DNA from: Actinoplanes subtropicus
GTDB lineage: Bacteria > Actinomycetota > Actinomycetes > Mycobacteriales > Micromonosporaceae
Length of the DNA: 64,000 nt
NCBI RefSeq assembly: GCF_000721705.1
Contig: NZ_JOJL01000003.1
Location: 164,352 to 228,351, forward strand
Reading direction: 5' to 3'
Under the pieces are notes generated by a model. That model was not told the DNA's origin. It searched no databases and worked only from the letters and a program-made list of their open reading frames with translations. Within the stretch, counting starts at the first letter, position 1; every line of letters begins with the position of its first letter. Below are positions 25,262 through 34,015 of the stretch, piece by piece. The position numbers and the translations under genes were made by a program.

Positions 25262-26377
25262 ATGACAGAGGAACAGGGTGCGCTGTACGGCGTTGTGCTC
25301 GCCGGCGGCACCGGAACACGTCTCTGGCCGCTCTCCCGGGCCGGCCACCCGAAGTTCCTGCACCCGCTGACCGGCACGGACGCTTCGCTGCTGCAAGCCA
25401 CCGTCGACCGCCTCGACCTGCTCGCCACGTACGATCGGATCTTCGTGGTGACCGGCATCGCGCACGCCGCCGCGGTCTCCCGCCAGCTGACCTCCGTCCC
25501 GGATGAGAACGTGCTGGTCGAGCCGTCCCCCCGGGACTCCTGCGCGGCGATCGCGCTGGCCGCCGCGGTGATCGCCCGCCGCGACCCGGAGGCGATCATG
25601 GGCTCGTTCGCCTCCGACCACCTGATCGCCGACAAGGTCGCGTTCACCGAGGTGATCAAGCAGGCGATGGCCGGCGCGCGGCAGGGCCTGCTGATGACCC
25701 TGGGCATCACCCCGACCCGGCCGGAGACGGGCTACGGCTATCTCGAGTGCGGCTCGCCGATCGGCGACGGCCCGGTGATGGCGGTCGAGGAGTTCAAGGA
25801 GAAGCCCTCGTACGACGTGGCCGAGAGTTACGTGAAGTCCGGCAACTATCTGTGGAACGCCGGCATGTTCGTCTGGCGGGCCGACGTCTTCCTCGCCGAA
25901 CTGTCCCGCCAGCAGCCGCAGCTCGCGGCCGGCATCTCCCGGATCGCCCAGGCGTGGGACTCGCCGTCGCGCGAGGAGGTGCTCGGCGACGTGTGGCCGA
26001 CGCTGCCGCGCATCTCGGTCGACTACGCGGTGATGGAGGGCGCGGCCACCGTCGGCCGGGTCGGCACCGTTCCCGGCGACTTCGGCTGGAACGACGTCGG
26101 CGACTTCCACACGCTCGGCGAGGTGCTCGCCTCCGACCAGGCCGGCAACGTGGTGGTCGGCCGCAACGACGACTCGAAGCCGGGCGTGCTGCTGCACGAG
26201 ACCGAGGGGCTCGTGGTGGTGCCGACGACCGGCCGGCTGGTGGCCGCGCTGGGCGTCCGTGACCTGGTCATCGTGGACACCCCCGACGCGGTGCTGGTCT
26301 GCCCCCGCGACCGGGCGCAGGAGGTCAAGCAGCTGGTCGATCGGCTCAAGGAGTCGGGCGAGCTGAGCTACATCTGA
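25262..26377 (+). CDS. manC: Mannose-1-phosphate guanylyltransferase
   Basis: The 371-residue enzyme makes GDP-mannose from GTP and mannose-1-P. The nucleotidyltransferase signature VVLAGGTGTRLWPLSRAGHPK is near the N-terminus, and FASDHLI, GYGYLECG, EFKEKPS and FGWNDVGD follow. It lacks the C-terminal PMI domain of bifunctional forms, like the mycobacterial enzyme. The ATG at 25262 has no Shine-Dalgarno. A TACACT hexamer at 25248-25253 is placed so that transcription would begin at about the ATG, so a leaderless internal transcript is possible in addition to read-through from the glycosyltransferase gene. It completes the ManA-ManB-ManC route encoded in this window. Confidence 0.93.
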   Translation: MTEEQGALYGVVLAGGTGTRLWPLSRAGHPKFLHPLTGTDASLLQATVDRLDLLATYDRIFVVTGIAHAAAVSRQLTSVPDENVLVEPSPRDSCAAIALAAAVIARRDPEAIMGSFASDHLIADKVAFTEVIKQAMAGARQGLLMTLGITPTRPETGYGYLECGSPIGDGPVMAVEEFKEKPSYDVAESYVKSGNYLWNAGMFVWRADVFLAELSRQQPQLAAGISRIAQAWDSPSREEVLGDVWPTLPRISVDYAVMEGAATVGRVGTVPGDFGWNDVGDFHTLGEVLASDQAGNVVVGRNDDSKPGVLLHETEGLVVVPTTGRLVAALGVRDLVIVDTPDAVLVCPRDRAQEVKQLVDRLKESGELSYI

Positions 26378-26651
26378 CGGCCGCCAGCTCGGCCAGCAGG
26401 ACAGCGCCGGTCACCACCGCGCGGTCGTCGAAGACGGCCTGGGCCGAGTGGTTCGGCGCGGCCGACTCCGGGTCGACGCCCGGCAGCACGGCGCTGAGCC
26501 CGAGGTAGGCCCCCGGCACCTGGTCGAGCACGAAGGCGAAGTCCTCCGAGGCGGCCATCGGGCGGGGCGCGGTGATCGCCAGCTGCGGCCCGACCAGCCC
26601 GCCGGCGACGCGCAGCGCGAACGCGGCCCCGGCGGCGTCGTTGACCGGCCG
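26346..26651 (-). pseudogene. C-terminal remnant of an M20-family amidohydrolase/peptidase
   Basis: An open stretch of about 101 residues reads PVNDAAGAAFALRVAGG, then PRPMAASEDFAFVLDQVPGAYLGL and PNHSAQAVFDDRAVVTGAVLLAELAA. This is the end of the M20 metallopeptidase family, including the second metal-binding part. A stop codon directly precedes it, and the N-terminal three quarters are absent. Its 3' end overlaps manC. It is almost certainly a deletion remnant. The break lies next to the terminator of the sigma-factor gene. Confidence 0.8.
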
Positions 26652-26660
26652 TCATCGATG

Positions 26661-26683
26661 GGGAACATGTCCGGCATGTTCCC
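26661..26683 (-). terminator. Hairpin downstream of the sigma-factor gene
   Basis: GGGAACAT (26661-26668) pairs with ATGTTCCC (26676-26683) around a 7-nt loop, 14 bases beyond the sigma-factor stop codon on the minus strand. Confidence 0.6.
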
Positions 26684-26696
26684 AGGGGAGCGGCGC

Positions 26697-27650
26697 TCAG
26701 GGCAGCTTCTCCGGCAGTCCGAAGTAGGGCATCGCGCTCTGGTCGAACCGGGTGATGGCGCTGATCCGGTCGCCGTCGAGGGTGAGCACCAGGACGCCGC
26801 GCGCGCGGCCGACCGACTCGCCGTCGTCGTACCCGTACGCGCCGAAGGCCGGCTGGCCGTTCGCGGCCGTCGCGATGAGCCGGTAGCGGCGGGCGCCGCC
26901 GCGGAACACCACCACCCGCATGAACTGCCCGATGACCTCGGGGCCCTGGTACTGCTGCGGCGCCGGCGGCATGGTCAGCCACGCGTCGTCGCTGAGCAGG
27001 GCGATCATCCCGGGCACGTCGCCGCGCTCCATGGCGTCGGCGAAGGCCTCGGCCAGCGCCCGCTCCTCGGCACCGCGTACCCGCGCCGGGCGTTCGTGCG
27101 GCATCGCGGCCCGGGCCCGCTTGAGCGCGCTGGTCACCGACTCCTGCGTGGTGTCCAGCATCTGCGCCACCTCGGCCGCGCGGTAGCCCAGCACGTCGCG
27201 CAGCAGCAGTACCGCGCGCTGCCGGGGCGGCAGCGACTGCATCGCGGTCACGAAGGCCAGCGAGATCGCCTCCCGGCGCTCCACCCGTGCCTCCGGTCCG
27301 GGTGCCGCGTCCGGCACGCCGTCGAGCAGCGAGTCGGGGTACGGCTGCAGCCAGGTCGGTTCGGCCAGCCGGGTCGGTGGCGGCGGCACGGTCCCGAACC
27401 GGTCGCCGGTGCGCGGTCGGCGGGCGCCGTCCCGGAGCGCGTTCAGGCATCGGTTGGTGGCGATCCGGTAGAGCCAGGACCGGATCGAGGCGCGACCCTC
27501 GTACGCCTCAAACCCGCGCCAGGCGGCCATCAGCGTCTCCTGCACCATGTCCTCGGCGTCCTGGATCGAACCGAGCATCCGGTAGCAGTGCACGTGCAAC
27601 TCCCGCCGGTACGGCTCGACCAGCGCCCGGAACGACTCCCCGGTCACCAT
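26697..27650 (-). CDS. ECF sigma factor with C-terminal SnoaL-like domain
   Basis: The 317-residue protein has region 2 (about 5-75: VEPYRRELHVHCYRMLGSIQDAEDMVQETLMAAW), a proline-rich linker, region 4 (about 135-185: LPPRQRAVLLLRDVLGYRAAEVAQML, TTQESVTSALKRARAAM) and a SnoaL/NTF2-like domain (about 195-310) ending GDRISAITRFD. In such ECF groups the appended domain modulates activity in place of an anti-sigma factor. The ATG at 27648-27650 is preferred; a GTG nine codons earlier lies within the GAGGAGGAGG ribosome-binding stretch. It is divergent from an MFS exporter across a strong bipartite palindrome, suggesting it controls that exporter. Confidence 0.9.
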   Translation of the reverse strand: MVTGESFRALVEPYRRELHVHCYRMLGSIQDAEDMVQETLMAAWRGFEAYEGRASIRSWLYRIATNRCLNALRDGARRPRTGDRFGTVPPPPTRLAEPTWLQPYPDSLLDGVPDAAPGPEARVERREAISLAFVTAMQSLPPRQRAVLLLRDVLGYRAAEVAQMLDTTQESVTSALKRARAAMPHERPARVRGAEERALAEAFADAMERGDVPGMIALLSDDAWLTMPPAPQQYQGPEVIGQFMRVVVFRGGARRYRLIATAANGQPAFGAYGYDDGESVGRARGVLVLTLDGDRISAITRFDQSAMPYFGLPEKLP

Positions 27651-27685
27651 CGCATCCTCGCATCGCCTCCTCCTCACCCCGGATA

Positions 27686-27722
27686 GACACCGGACCGCCC
27701 AGTTTCTGGGCGCCGCGGTGTC
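27686..27722. promoter_or_regulatory. Bipartite 37-bp inverted repeat in the sigma/MFS divergent promoter region
   Basis: GACACCG (27686-27692) pairs with CGGTGTC (27716-27722), and CGCCCAG (27696-27702) with CTGGGCG (27706-27712), leaving a 3-nt centre. It ends nine bases before the MFS start codon and occupies the ribosome-binding region. It may act as an operator or as a translational hairpin. Confidence 0.55.
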
Positions 27723-27731
27723 AACCCGGGC

Positions 27732-29153
27732 ATGACTACGACAACGATCACGAGAACGCAGCGCTGGGTCCTGGGGCTGAGCTCCCTGGCCTCGTTCATG
27801 GTGGTGCTGGACCTGCTGGTGGTGGCCACCGCGCTGCCGTCGATCCGTCGCGACCTCGGCGCGTCCCTCGAGGACCTGGAGTGGACCGTCAACGCCTACA
27901 CGCTCAGCTTCGCCGTCCTGATCATGACCGGCGCCGCGCTGGGCGACCGGTTGGGCCGTAGCCGGATGTTCGCCGCCGGGCTGGTCCTGTTCGCGGCCGC
28001 CTCCGCGGCGTGCGCCCTGGCGCCGTCGGTGGCCGCGCTGGTGGTGGCCCGCACCGCGCAGGGTGCCGGCGCCGCCATGATCATGCCGCTCGCGCTGGCG
28101 CTGCTCAACGCCGCCTTCCCGCCCGAGCGGCGGGGCTGGGCGACCGGCGTCTACGGCAGCGTGACCTCGCTCGCGGTGGTGCTGGGCCCGGTCCTCGGCG
28201 GTGCGGTCACCCAGGGTCTCGCCTGGCCCTGGATCTTCTGGATCAACGTGCCGATCGCCCTGCTCGCCGCGCCGCTGGTGATCGCTCGGGTACCGGAGAG
28301 CCGGCGCGCCGCCGCCCGCGTCGATCTGCCCGGCCTGCTGCTCGGCGGGCTCGCGGCCACCGGCCTGGTCTGGGCGCTGGTCCGCGGCAACAGCGCGGGC
28401 TGGGGCAGCACGGAGACGATCGGCGCCGCCGTGCTGGGCGTCGCCGCGTTCAGCGCCTTCGTCGGCTGGGAGCGCCGGGCGCCCGCGCCGATGCTGCCGC
28501 TGCGGCTGTTCGGGTCCCGGTCGTTCTCGGCCGGCAACGCGGCGATGTTCTTCGTGAGCGCGGCGACGACCGCCGCCGTCTTCTTCACCGCCCAGTTGTT
28601 CCAGGTCGGTCAGGGCCTCGGGCCGCTGTCCGCCGGCCTGCGGCTGTTGCCGTGGGGCGTGCTGCCGATGGTGCTGGCGCCGTACGCGGGCGCGCTGTCC
28701 GACCGGATGGGCGCGCGGAACCTGATCGTGGCCGGCACCGCGGCGTTCGCGGCGGGGATGGCCGCGCTGGCGCTGGCGACCGCACCGACCGCGGCCTACC
28801 TCGTCCTGGTCGGACCGATCCTGCTCAGCGGGGCCGGCCTCGGCATCGCCATCCCGGCGGTCACCCGCTCGGCGGTCAGCCTGGTCGCGCCGCCGGACCT
28901 GGCCAAGGCGTCGGGCGTCTTCAGCACCCTGCGCCAGCTGGGCGGGGCCTTCGGCGTCGCGATCGGCGGTGCGGTCTTCGCGGCGACGGGCGGCTACGGG
29001 ACGGCGGCCCGATTCGTCGACGGCTACCGGCCGGCGGTGCTGATCGCGGCGGCGCTGGCCCTGGGCGCGACCGCCGCCGGCCTGACCCTGCCGCGGCTCG
29101 CGCCTGCGGCCACGACGGCGCCGCAGGCACAGCCCATGCCGGCGAAGCTGTAA
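27732..29153 (+). CDS. MFS drug exporter, DHA2 (14-TM) family
   Basis: The 473-residue integral membrane protein resembles QacA/EmrB-type proton antiporters. It opens with WVLGLSSLASFMVVLDLLVVATALPSI (motif D1-like), has GAALGDRLGRSRMF (motif A) and GSVTSLAVVLGPVLGGAV (motif C, antiporter), and about 14 hydrophobic helices. The substrate is unknown. The ATG at 27732 lacks a clear Shine-Dalgarno because the palindrome lies immediately upstream. The adjacent divergent ECF sigma factor is its probable regulator. Confidence 0.92.
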   Translation: MTTTTITRTQRWVLGLSSLASFMVVLDLLVVATALPSIRRDLGASLEDLEWTVNAYTLSFAVLIMTGAALGDRLGRSRMFAAGLVLFAAASAACALAPSVAALVVARTAQGAGAAMIMPLALALLNAAFPPERRGWATGVYGSVTSLAVVLGPVLGGAVTQGLAWPWIFWINVPIALLAAPLVIARVPESRRAAARVDLPGLLLGGLAATGLVWALVRGNSAGWGSTETIGAAVLGVAAFSAFVGWERRAPAPMLPLRLFGSRSFSAGNAAMFFVSAATTAAVFFTAQLFQVGQGLGPLSAGLRLLPWGVLPMVLAPYAGALSDRMGARNLIVAGTAAFAAGMAALALATAPTAAYLVLVGPILLSGAGLGIAIPAVTRSAVSLVAPPDLAKASGVFSTLRQLGGAFGVAIGGAVFAATGGYGTAARFVDGYRPAVLIAAALALGATAAGLTLPRLAPAATTAPQAQPMPAKL

Positions 29154-29182
29154 CTGCTGTGACGTGGCTGGATGCTCCCGGC

Positions 29183-29469
29183 CTAGCAGAGGTTGTGGTC
29201 GGCCGGCTTGGTCTGCAGCAGCCAGGCGAGGGGCATCTTGGTCGCCACCTCGTACGTGTGGTCGGGGCGCAAGACGAGGAGCGTCACGGTCTGCGCGGCA
29301 TCCCGCTCGACCACCCAGTATCGAGGAATACCAGCGGCGGTGTATTCCTGAACCTTGGTGCGGGGCTCAACTCGTAGCGATGGCCGAACCGGTCAGCGGC
29401 ATTCATCGCCGCAAGGTCGTCGAGCGTGATGATGGCAGGAAGATGACTGCCAAAGGTCTCAGCGCTCAT
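29183..29469 (-). pseudogene. Broken Uma2-family (DUF820) nuclease-like gene
   Basis: The first 34 residues (MSAETFGSHLPAIITLDDL, then AADRFGHRYEL) match the start of Uma2 proteins. In another frame the end matches the family C-terminus: VEPRTKVQEYTAAGIPRYWV then ERDAAQTVTLL. The frames meet at about 29365-29375, with roughly 80 residues missing between RYEL and VEPRTK. So an internal deletion with frameshift has destroyed the gene. Uma2 proteins have a PD-(D/E)xK nuclease fold, are highly duplicated in actinomycetes and often decay. Confidence 0.8.
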
Positions 29470-29607
29470 GCCGTCATTCTAGGTTTGGCAGTCGCCGGAA
29501 CCCACCGGGACAGCCCGGCGGCCGGGCGCGGAGGGTGACCATGCAGTCGGCCGTCCGCTGCACCGGGGACTTGGCTGAAGCGTACGGTATGGGGATTTTG
29601 ATTGGTT

Positions 29608-31101
29608 TTAGGATGGGCGGCAGAGTTGGGGGTTGGCCAGTTCGGCGCAAGGGCGGTCGCCGTGTGCGCGGATGATGTCCGCGCCGACCTGGTTGGTCAG
29701 GTAGCGCAGGAAGCTTGCGGCCAGGGAGCTTGCGGGTGGCTCGCCGACGGTGTAGCCGAATTCGGTTTCCCAGAACGGGTAGGCGTTGTGGTCGGCCTCG
29801 GCGACGGTGGCCGGGTGGCCGCCGATCCGGACCACGGTGAGGTCCTTACGGCCGGTGGCGGCGCCGAGTTCGCTGTAACCCATTGCGCCGGGGATTGCCG
29901 CGACGGTGCGTAGTACGGCGTCGGTGGAGTCGCGGGCGCAGCGGACCACGCCGGCCAGCGAGCCGGGGTCGCGGTTCTGGCAGTCGTCGGAGTTGGTGCC
30001 CGGCTCGCGTTCGCCGCCGAGGACCCGGCGCTGGAAGGCGTTGCGGGTGCCGGAGCCCGGGTTGCGGCTGACCAGGCGGATCGGGAGGTTGTTGCCGCCG
30101 ATCTGCCGCCAGTTGCCGATCCTGCCCTGGTAGATCTGCTGGATCTGCGCGACGGTCAGGTCGTCGACCCCGGTGTCGCCGTTGACCACCAGCGTGAACA
30201 GGACGAACGCGATCGGGCGGGGGATCAGCGCGGGCATCCCGTCGGGCTTCTCGCCGTCCGAGAGGGTGAGCTGGCCGGACGCCTTGCCGTCCCGGCCGGC
30301 CTGGTCGAGGAACTGCAGGCCCTCGCCGCTGCCGCGCATGTCGAAGGAGAAGCTCGTGCCCGGGCAGAGGTTCTGATAGGACTTCGCGGCCTCCTGCACG
30401 ATCGGCGCGAACGCCGTCGAGCCGGTGACGTTGACGTGACCACGCGCGCAGTCGAGCGGGGCGCCGTTGTGGCTCTGCGTGAAGACGGCCAGTTGCGCGA
30501 TGACGATGGCGACCAGGAAGCCGATCAGGGCGATCACACGCTTCGGGGTGCCGGTCCGGCTGCGCGTCTCCTGGATCTTGCCGCCGCTGACGCCGCCCTT
30601 GATCGTGCAGGCCACCTTCGGCGCCGGGTAGCGGATCATCTTGTTGCCGCCCTCGGTGTCGAGCGCGGCCAGCACCTTGTAGTGGGCGCCGCGGTTCATC
30701 GGCACCTTCGGCAGCAGGATCCGGTTGGCCTTGACCGCGAGACCGGCGCCCTCCTCGAAGCTCGAGCGCATGCCGTCGTCGCTGAGTTCGGTCACCACCA
30801 TGCCGACGACCTTGCGGTCCGGGAAGGTGACCGTGACGCCGGCCTTCTTGTCGTGCAGGACCGCGTAGTCGTCCTCGTCGATGTGCGTCTGGCCGTTGTT
30901 CTCGATCCGCAGCAGCACCAGCGTGGGGTCGACGAGCGGCTCGCGCAGTTGGTCGAAGACGCCCGGGTCGTCCGTCTCGACCACGTTGGTGGCCGTCGTG
31001 TCCATTTGCACCCGATAGCCCAGGCGCTTGCGGCCCTTGACGACGAACTCGTAGATCGCCGCGATCCCGGGCACCACCACGCCGAGGGTCGCGAGCGCCA
31101 C
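29608..31101 (-). CDS. Two-TM protein with extracellular PstS-like phosphate-binding domain
   Basis: The 497-residue protein has a hydrophobic N-terminus (1-22), about 160 residues of unrecognised domain (about 28-185, LVLLRIENNGQTHIDEDDYA), a second TM (about 188-208, RVIALIGFLVAIVIAQLAVFT), and a substrate-binding domain (about 220-497) with NVTGSTAFAPIVQEAAKSYQ, FDMRGSGEG, QIQQIYQGRIGNW and SRNPGSGTRNAFQRRVL, as in PstS. No pst permease genes are adjacent. The domain preceding TM2 would be cytoplasmic, so a transmembrane phosphate sensor is possible. The start is unclear: GTG 31099-31101 is listed, but GGAGG lies five bases before an in-frame ATC at 31117-31119 that would add six residues to TM1. 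Confidence 0.8.
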   Translation of the reverse strand: MALATLGVVVPGIAAIYEFVVKGRKRLGYRVQMDTTATNVVETDDPGVFDQLREPLVDPTLVLLRIENNGQTHIDEDDYAVLHDKKAGVTVTFPDRKVVGMVVTELSDDGMRSSFEEGAGLAVKANRILLPKVPMNRGAHYKVLAALDTEGGNKMIRYPAPKVACTIKGGVSGGKIQETRSRTGTPKRVIALIGFLVAIVIAQLAVFTQSHNGAPLDCARGHVNVTGSTAFAPIVQEAAKSYQNLCPGTSFSFDMRGSGEGLQFLDQAGRDGKASGQLTLSDGEKPDGMPALIPRPIAFVLFTLVVNGDTGVDDLTVAQIQQIYQGRIGNWRQIGGNNLPIRLVSRNPGSGTRNAFQRRVLGGEREPGTNSDDCQNRDPGSLAGVVRCARDSTDAVLRTVAAIPGAMGYSELGAATGRKDLTVVRIGGHPATVAEADHNAYPFWETEFGYTVGEPPASSLAASFLRYLTNQVGADIIRAHGDRPCAELANPQLCRPS

Positions 31102-31209
31102 GCTCCACCAGAACTCGATGACCGCCTCCGCACCCGCTACAGGCGATCATTGTCGATCCGCTACGCGGAGTGGTCGATCGGTCGCATCGAGGATTCAGGC
31201 AACGTTCAC

Positions 31210-31833
31210 TCAGATGCGGCGGAGGACGGTCACCACCTTGCCCAGGATGGTCGCCTCGTTGCCCGGGATCACGTCGTACGACGGGTTGCGGGGGACCAGA
31301 TCGACCCGGCGGCCATCGGTGCGCAGGACCTTGACGGTGGCCTCCTCACCGATCAGGGCGGCGACGATGTCACCGTTTTCCGCGGTCGGCTGCTGGCGGA
31401 CGATGACCAGGTCGCCGTCGCAGATGGCGGCGTCGATCATCGAGTCGCCCCGGACCTTGAGGGCGAAGAGCGTGCCATGCCCGACCAGGCTCTGCGAGAG
31501 GGTCACCTCGTCCTCGACGTGCTGCTCGGCGAGGATCGGGACGCCGGCCGCGATGGCGCCGAGCACGGGGACGCGGACCTCGTCGCCGTCGGCGTAGATC
31601 ACCGGCTTGTCCTGGGTCAGCGCGACGGCCCGGGAGCCGCGGGCATCGCGCTTGAGGTGACCGCCCTTTTCCAGGACGGCGAGTTGGTGGGCGACCGACG
31701 ACGGCGAGGCCAGCCCGACCGCGCGCGCGATCTCGCGCATGGTCGGCGGGTAACCGTGGCGGTCGACCCACTCGCGGATCATCGACAGGATCTGTTGCTG
31801 GCGTGGCGTGAGCTGCGGCGCAGGGGAAGCCAT
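31210..31833 (-). CDS. lexA: LexA-family SOS repressor
   Basis: The 207-residue repressor has a winged-HTH domain (1-70: [40 protein letters not shown]) and a peptidase S24 domain. Autocleavage residues are complete: A96-G97 scissile bond in [10 protein letters not shown]131 in VRGDSMIDA and K168 in EATVKVL. It represses DNA-damage genes until RecA triggers self-cleavage. No actinobacterial GAAC-N4-GTTC SOS box is visible in the 86 bp upstream. The TCGAT/ATCGA half-sites at 31856-31876 are a weak alternative. The ATG is at 31831-31833. A paralogue elsewhere cannot be excluded. Confidence 0.93.
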   Translation of the reverse strand: MASPAPQLTPRQQQILSMIREWVDRHGYPPTMREIARAVGLASPSSVAHQLAVLEKGGHLKRDARGSRAVALTQDKPVIYADGDEVRVPVLGAIAAGVPILAEQHVEDEVTLSQSLVGHGTLFALKVRGDSMIDAAICDGDLVIVRQQPTAENGDIVAALIGEEATVKVLRTDGRRVDLVPRNPSYDVIPGNEATILGKVVTVLRRI

Positions 31834-31919
31834 GCGGTGACGATACTACATTTCTCGATCATTTGTGCTAATCGACCGCGATCGGGTGAACGCCGACGGG
31901 CCTGTGCCACGATCTCGAC

Positions 31920-32579
31920 ATGCAGCGGCTGGCATTCTTCGATCTCGACAACACACTCGTCAACCGCAGCGCGGCCTTCCACGCATGGGCCCACGAATTC
32001 GTCAGCACCCACCGCCTCGACGACGCCGCGTTGACCTGGCTCCTGGAAACCGACGCCAACACCTCCGGCGCCAAGGGCCCCTTCTTCCACGCCGTCCGCG
32101 ACGCCTTCCACCTCGACGAGGCCGCGGACGACCTCTGGCAGCAATACCGCCGGCGCATGCCCGAACTGGTCAGTTGCCGGCCGCAAGACCTCGAGGCGCT
32201 GCGCCTGCTGCGCCACGCCGGATGGCGGATCGGCATCGTCACCAACGGCATGACCGACAACCAACACGGCAAGATCCACCGCGCCGGCCTGCACACGCTG
32301 GTCGACGGCTGGTGCATCTCCGACGAAGTCGGCATCCGCAAACCCGACCCGGCGATCTTCGGCATCACCGCGCAGCGCTGCGGGACATCGATCATGCACG
32401 GCGGCTGGATGATCGGCGACGATCCGATCCTCGACGTCGCCGGCGGACGCCACGCCGGCCTGCACACCATCTGGCTGCCGACCGGCTCGACGTCCTGGCC
32501 CGAAGACCAACCAGAACCCGACAACACCGTCGCCACCGTCGCGGACGCCGTCGAAGTCCTCCGCAAAGCATCGGAATGA
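31920..32579 (+). CDS. HAD-superfamily hydrolase
   Basis: The 219-residue phosphatase-like protein has HAD motif I FFDLDNTLVN (D8, D10), a helical cap (about 20-85), motif II IVTNGMTDN, the motif III lysine in IRKPDPAIF and motif IV WMIGDDPILDVAGG. All four motifs are intact, so it is probably active on a small phosphorylated metabolite. It is divergent from lexA and convergent with the histidine phosphatase. The ATG at 31920 has no clear Shine-Dalgarno. Confidence 0.88.
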   Translation: MQRLAFFDLDNTLVNRSAAFHAWAHEFVSTHRLDDAALTWLLETDANTSGAKGPFFHAVRDAFHLDEAADDLWQQYRRRMPELVSCRPQDLEALRLLRHAGWRIGIVTNGMTDNQHGKIHRAGLHTLVDGWCISDEVGIRKPDPAIFGITAQRCGTSIMHGGWMIGDDPILDVAGGRHAGLHTIWLPTGSTSWPEDQPEPDNTVATVADAVEVLRKASE

Positions 32580-32605
32580 CACGATGCCGGCCGCGATTCT
32601 CCGGA

Positions 32606-33145
32606 TCAGTCGAGTCGAAACTCCCAGCCTTCCGGACGCCATGCGAAGTCCGTTTCCAGCAGTTCCCGCACGGTGAACCCGTTGATCGCATGCTCCAGAC
32701 CCCGGTACGTCGCGAGGTGCCCGATCAGCATGACCCGGCGTCCCGCCCAGCGGGTCGGCAGATCGGCGAGGAACCTCGCCACCCGCTCGATCGCCTGACA
32801 ATGGCTTTCACCACCCGGATACGGCTGATCGCAGAAGTCCAGGCGATCACGCTTGACGTCGGCTCCGGGTGAGCCGTTGCGCACTCCGAAATCACACTCA
32901 CGCAGCCGCCAATCATGCAGGATCGGCATGTCCGTGCCGCCGAACGCGATCTCCACGGTTTCCACCGCGCGGCGCAGATCCGAAGTGAACACCGCCGCGA
33001 TGCCGTCATCACGGCGCCGCCGGCCCATCTCGGCGGCATTGCCGCGGCCGCGCTCGCTGAGCCGACCGGGCAGCCAACCGGTCGCGACGCCCCGCTCGTT
33101 GTCCTCGGTCAAGGCATGGGTCTCGAACACGATCTCGATCGACAT
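32606..33145 (-). CDS. Histidine phosphatase family protein
   Basis: The 179-residue protein belongs to an actinobacterial branch of the histidine phosphatase (phosphoglycerate mutase-like) superfamily. The N-terminal motif reads IVFETHALTEDNERGVATGW, where THA replaces the usual RHG, keeping the catalytic histidine H10 but not the arginine. FTSDLRRAVETVEIAF, ECDFGVRNG, PGGESHCQA and LIGHLATYRGLEH follow, so the second histidine is present. From memory this THx form is common in the branch. The substrate is unknown. The ATG is at 33143-33145. Confidence 0.85.
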   Translation of the reverse strand: MSIEIVFETHALTEDNERGVATGWLPGRLSERGRGNAAEMGRRRRDDGIAAVFTSDLRRAVETVEIAFGGTDMPILHDWRLRECDFGVRNGSPGADVKRDRLDFCDQPYPGGESHCQAIERVARFLADLPTRWAGRRVMLIGHLATYRGLEHAINGFTVRELLETDFAWRPEGWEFRLD

Positions 33146-33182
33146 CGCACGAGGTTACTGAGCCGCTTGAACGATGTCGTGA

Positions 33183-33557
33183 AACGATGCGGGTCGACGC
33201 CGGTATCACGCGTACGCGCTGCGCCGTGAGCTGCGAGAGGAGACCGGCTTGGTCACCGCCGTCGATCCGCCGCACGTGTGGCATCGAGTGGTCCTCGCCG
33301 CAGATCATGCGCCCGGCTTCGACGGAATTGTCAACGACTACTTCCTTGTCCGCGTCACCCGCTTCGAGCCCCGGGGCGAGTTCACCGACGACCAACTCGC
33401 CGTTGACGAGCACCTCGCCGGCTTTCGCTGGTGGCAGCTCTCTGAGATCAGCGAATACACCGGACCCGACTTGTTTTCGCCCCGTGACCTCGCCACTCTG
33501 CTGACCGACCTGCTCACGTGCGGGATACCCGCCGAGCCGCTCGCACTCGGCTTATGA
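33183..33557 (+). pseudogene. 5'-truncated NUDIX hydrolase gene
   Basis: The frame opens after a TGA at about 33180-33182 and reads AYALRRELREETGLVTAVDP then VWHRVVLAADHA and DEHLAGFRWWQLSEI. This contains the second half of a NUDIX box (RELREETGL) and the rest of the fold, but the N-terminal beta-strand and the first half of the box are missing and no good start precedes it. It is most likely a deletion remnant. A shortened product from an internal GTG/TTG would lack catalytic residues. Confidence 0.75.
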
Positions 33558-33613
33558 AGATCAGTGGCCCCGCCGACCCAGGTGATCACTGAAACCGGAC
33601 GGGACAATGGCGA

Positions 33614-34015
33614 TCAGCTCGGCGCGACGACGTCGAGGCCGGCCCGCTCGGCCGCCTCCGCCAAACGCTTGTCGTAGGTGACAAACGCGCTGATCGGCTG
33701 GCCGCTGGCGACGAGGAACTCCGCGGTGGCCAGATGGATGGCATCCAGCGAACGGAGTCCAGGCTCGGGATAGGCGCCGGCGGTTGCGCGGACAGCGGCA
33801 TTGATATCGACGCGGTAGAGGCGCGCGAGCACTGCGGCGACACCGCCGAGCACTCCGGGCGCACTCCGGCGCAGGGCGCGAGGTAGCTCGACCTCGACCA
33901 GCGCCGACGCCACGACTCGCTCCGCGGGCTGCGATCCCAGCCAGTCGACGAGGGCCTGCGACTCGACCTCGGGCCGGACGAGCTTGACCAGCGCCGCCGT
34001 GTCGAGATAGATCAC
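33614..34015 (-). CDS. vapC: VapC-like PIN-domain toxin
   Basis: The 133-residue PIN-domain ribonuclease begins VIYLDTAALVKL, with the first acidic residue D5, and has E39-region ASALVEVELPRAL, SLDAIHLATAEF and FVTYDKRLAEAAERAG, giving the usual acidic metal site. The GTG at 34013-34015 overlaps the antitoxin stop codon (GTGA). It would cut tRNA or other RNA when not bound by VapB. It is co-transcribed with the Phd-type antitoxin. Confidence 0.9.
   Translation of the reverse strand: MIYLDTAALVKLVRPEVESQALVDWLGSQPAERVVASALVEVELPRALRRSAPGVLGGVAAVLARLYRVDINAAVRATAGAYPEPGLRSLDAIHLATAEFLVASGQPISAFVTYDKRLAEAAERAGLDVVAPS

Noticed and set aside
31834..31919. LexA box upstream of lexA
   Set aside because: No GAAC-N4-GTTC type sequence is present. 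A loose TCGAT/ATCGA dyad is too weak to call an SOS box.
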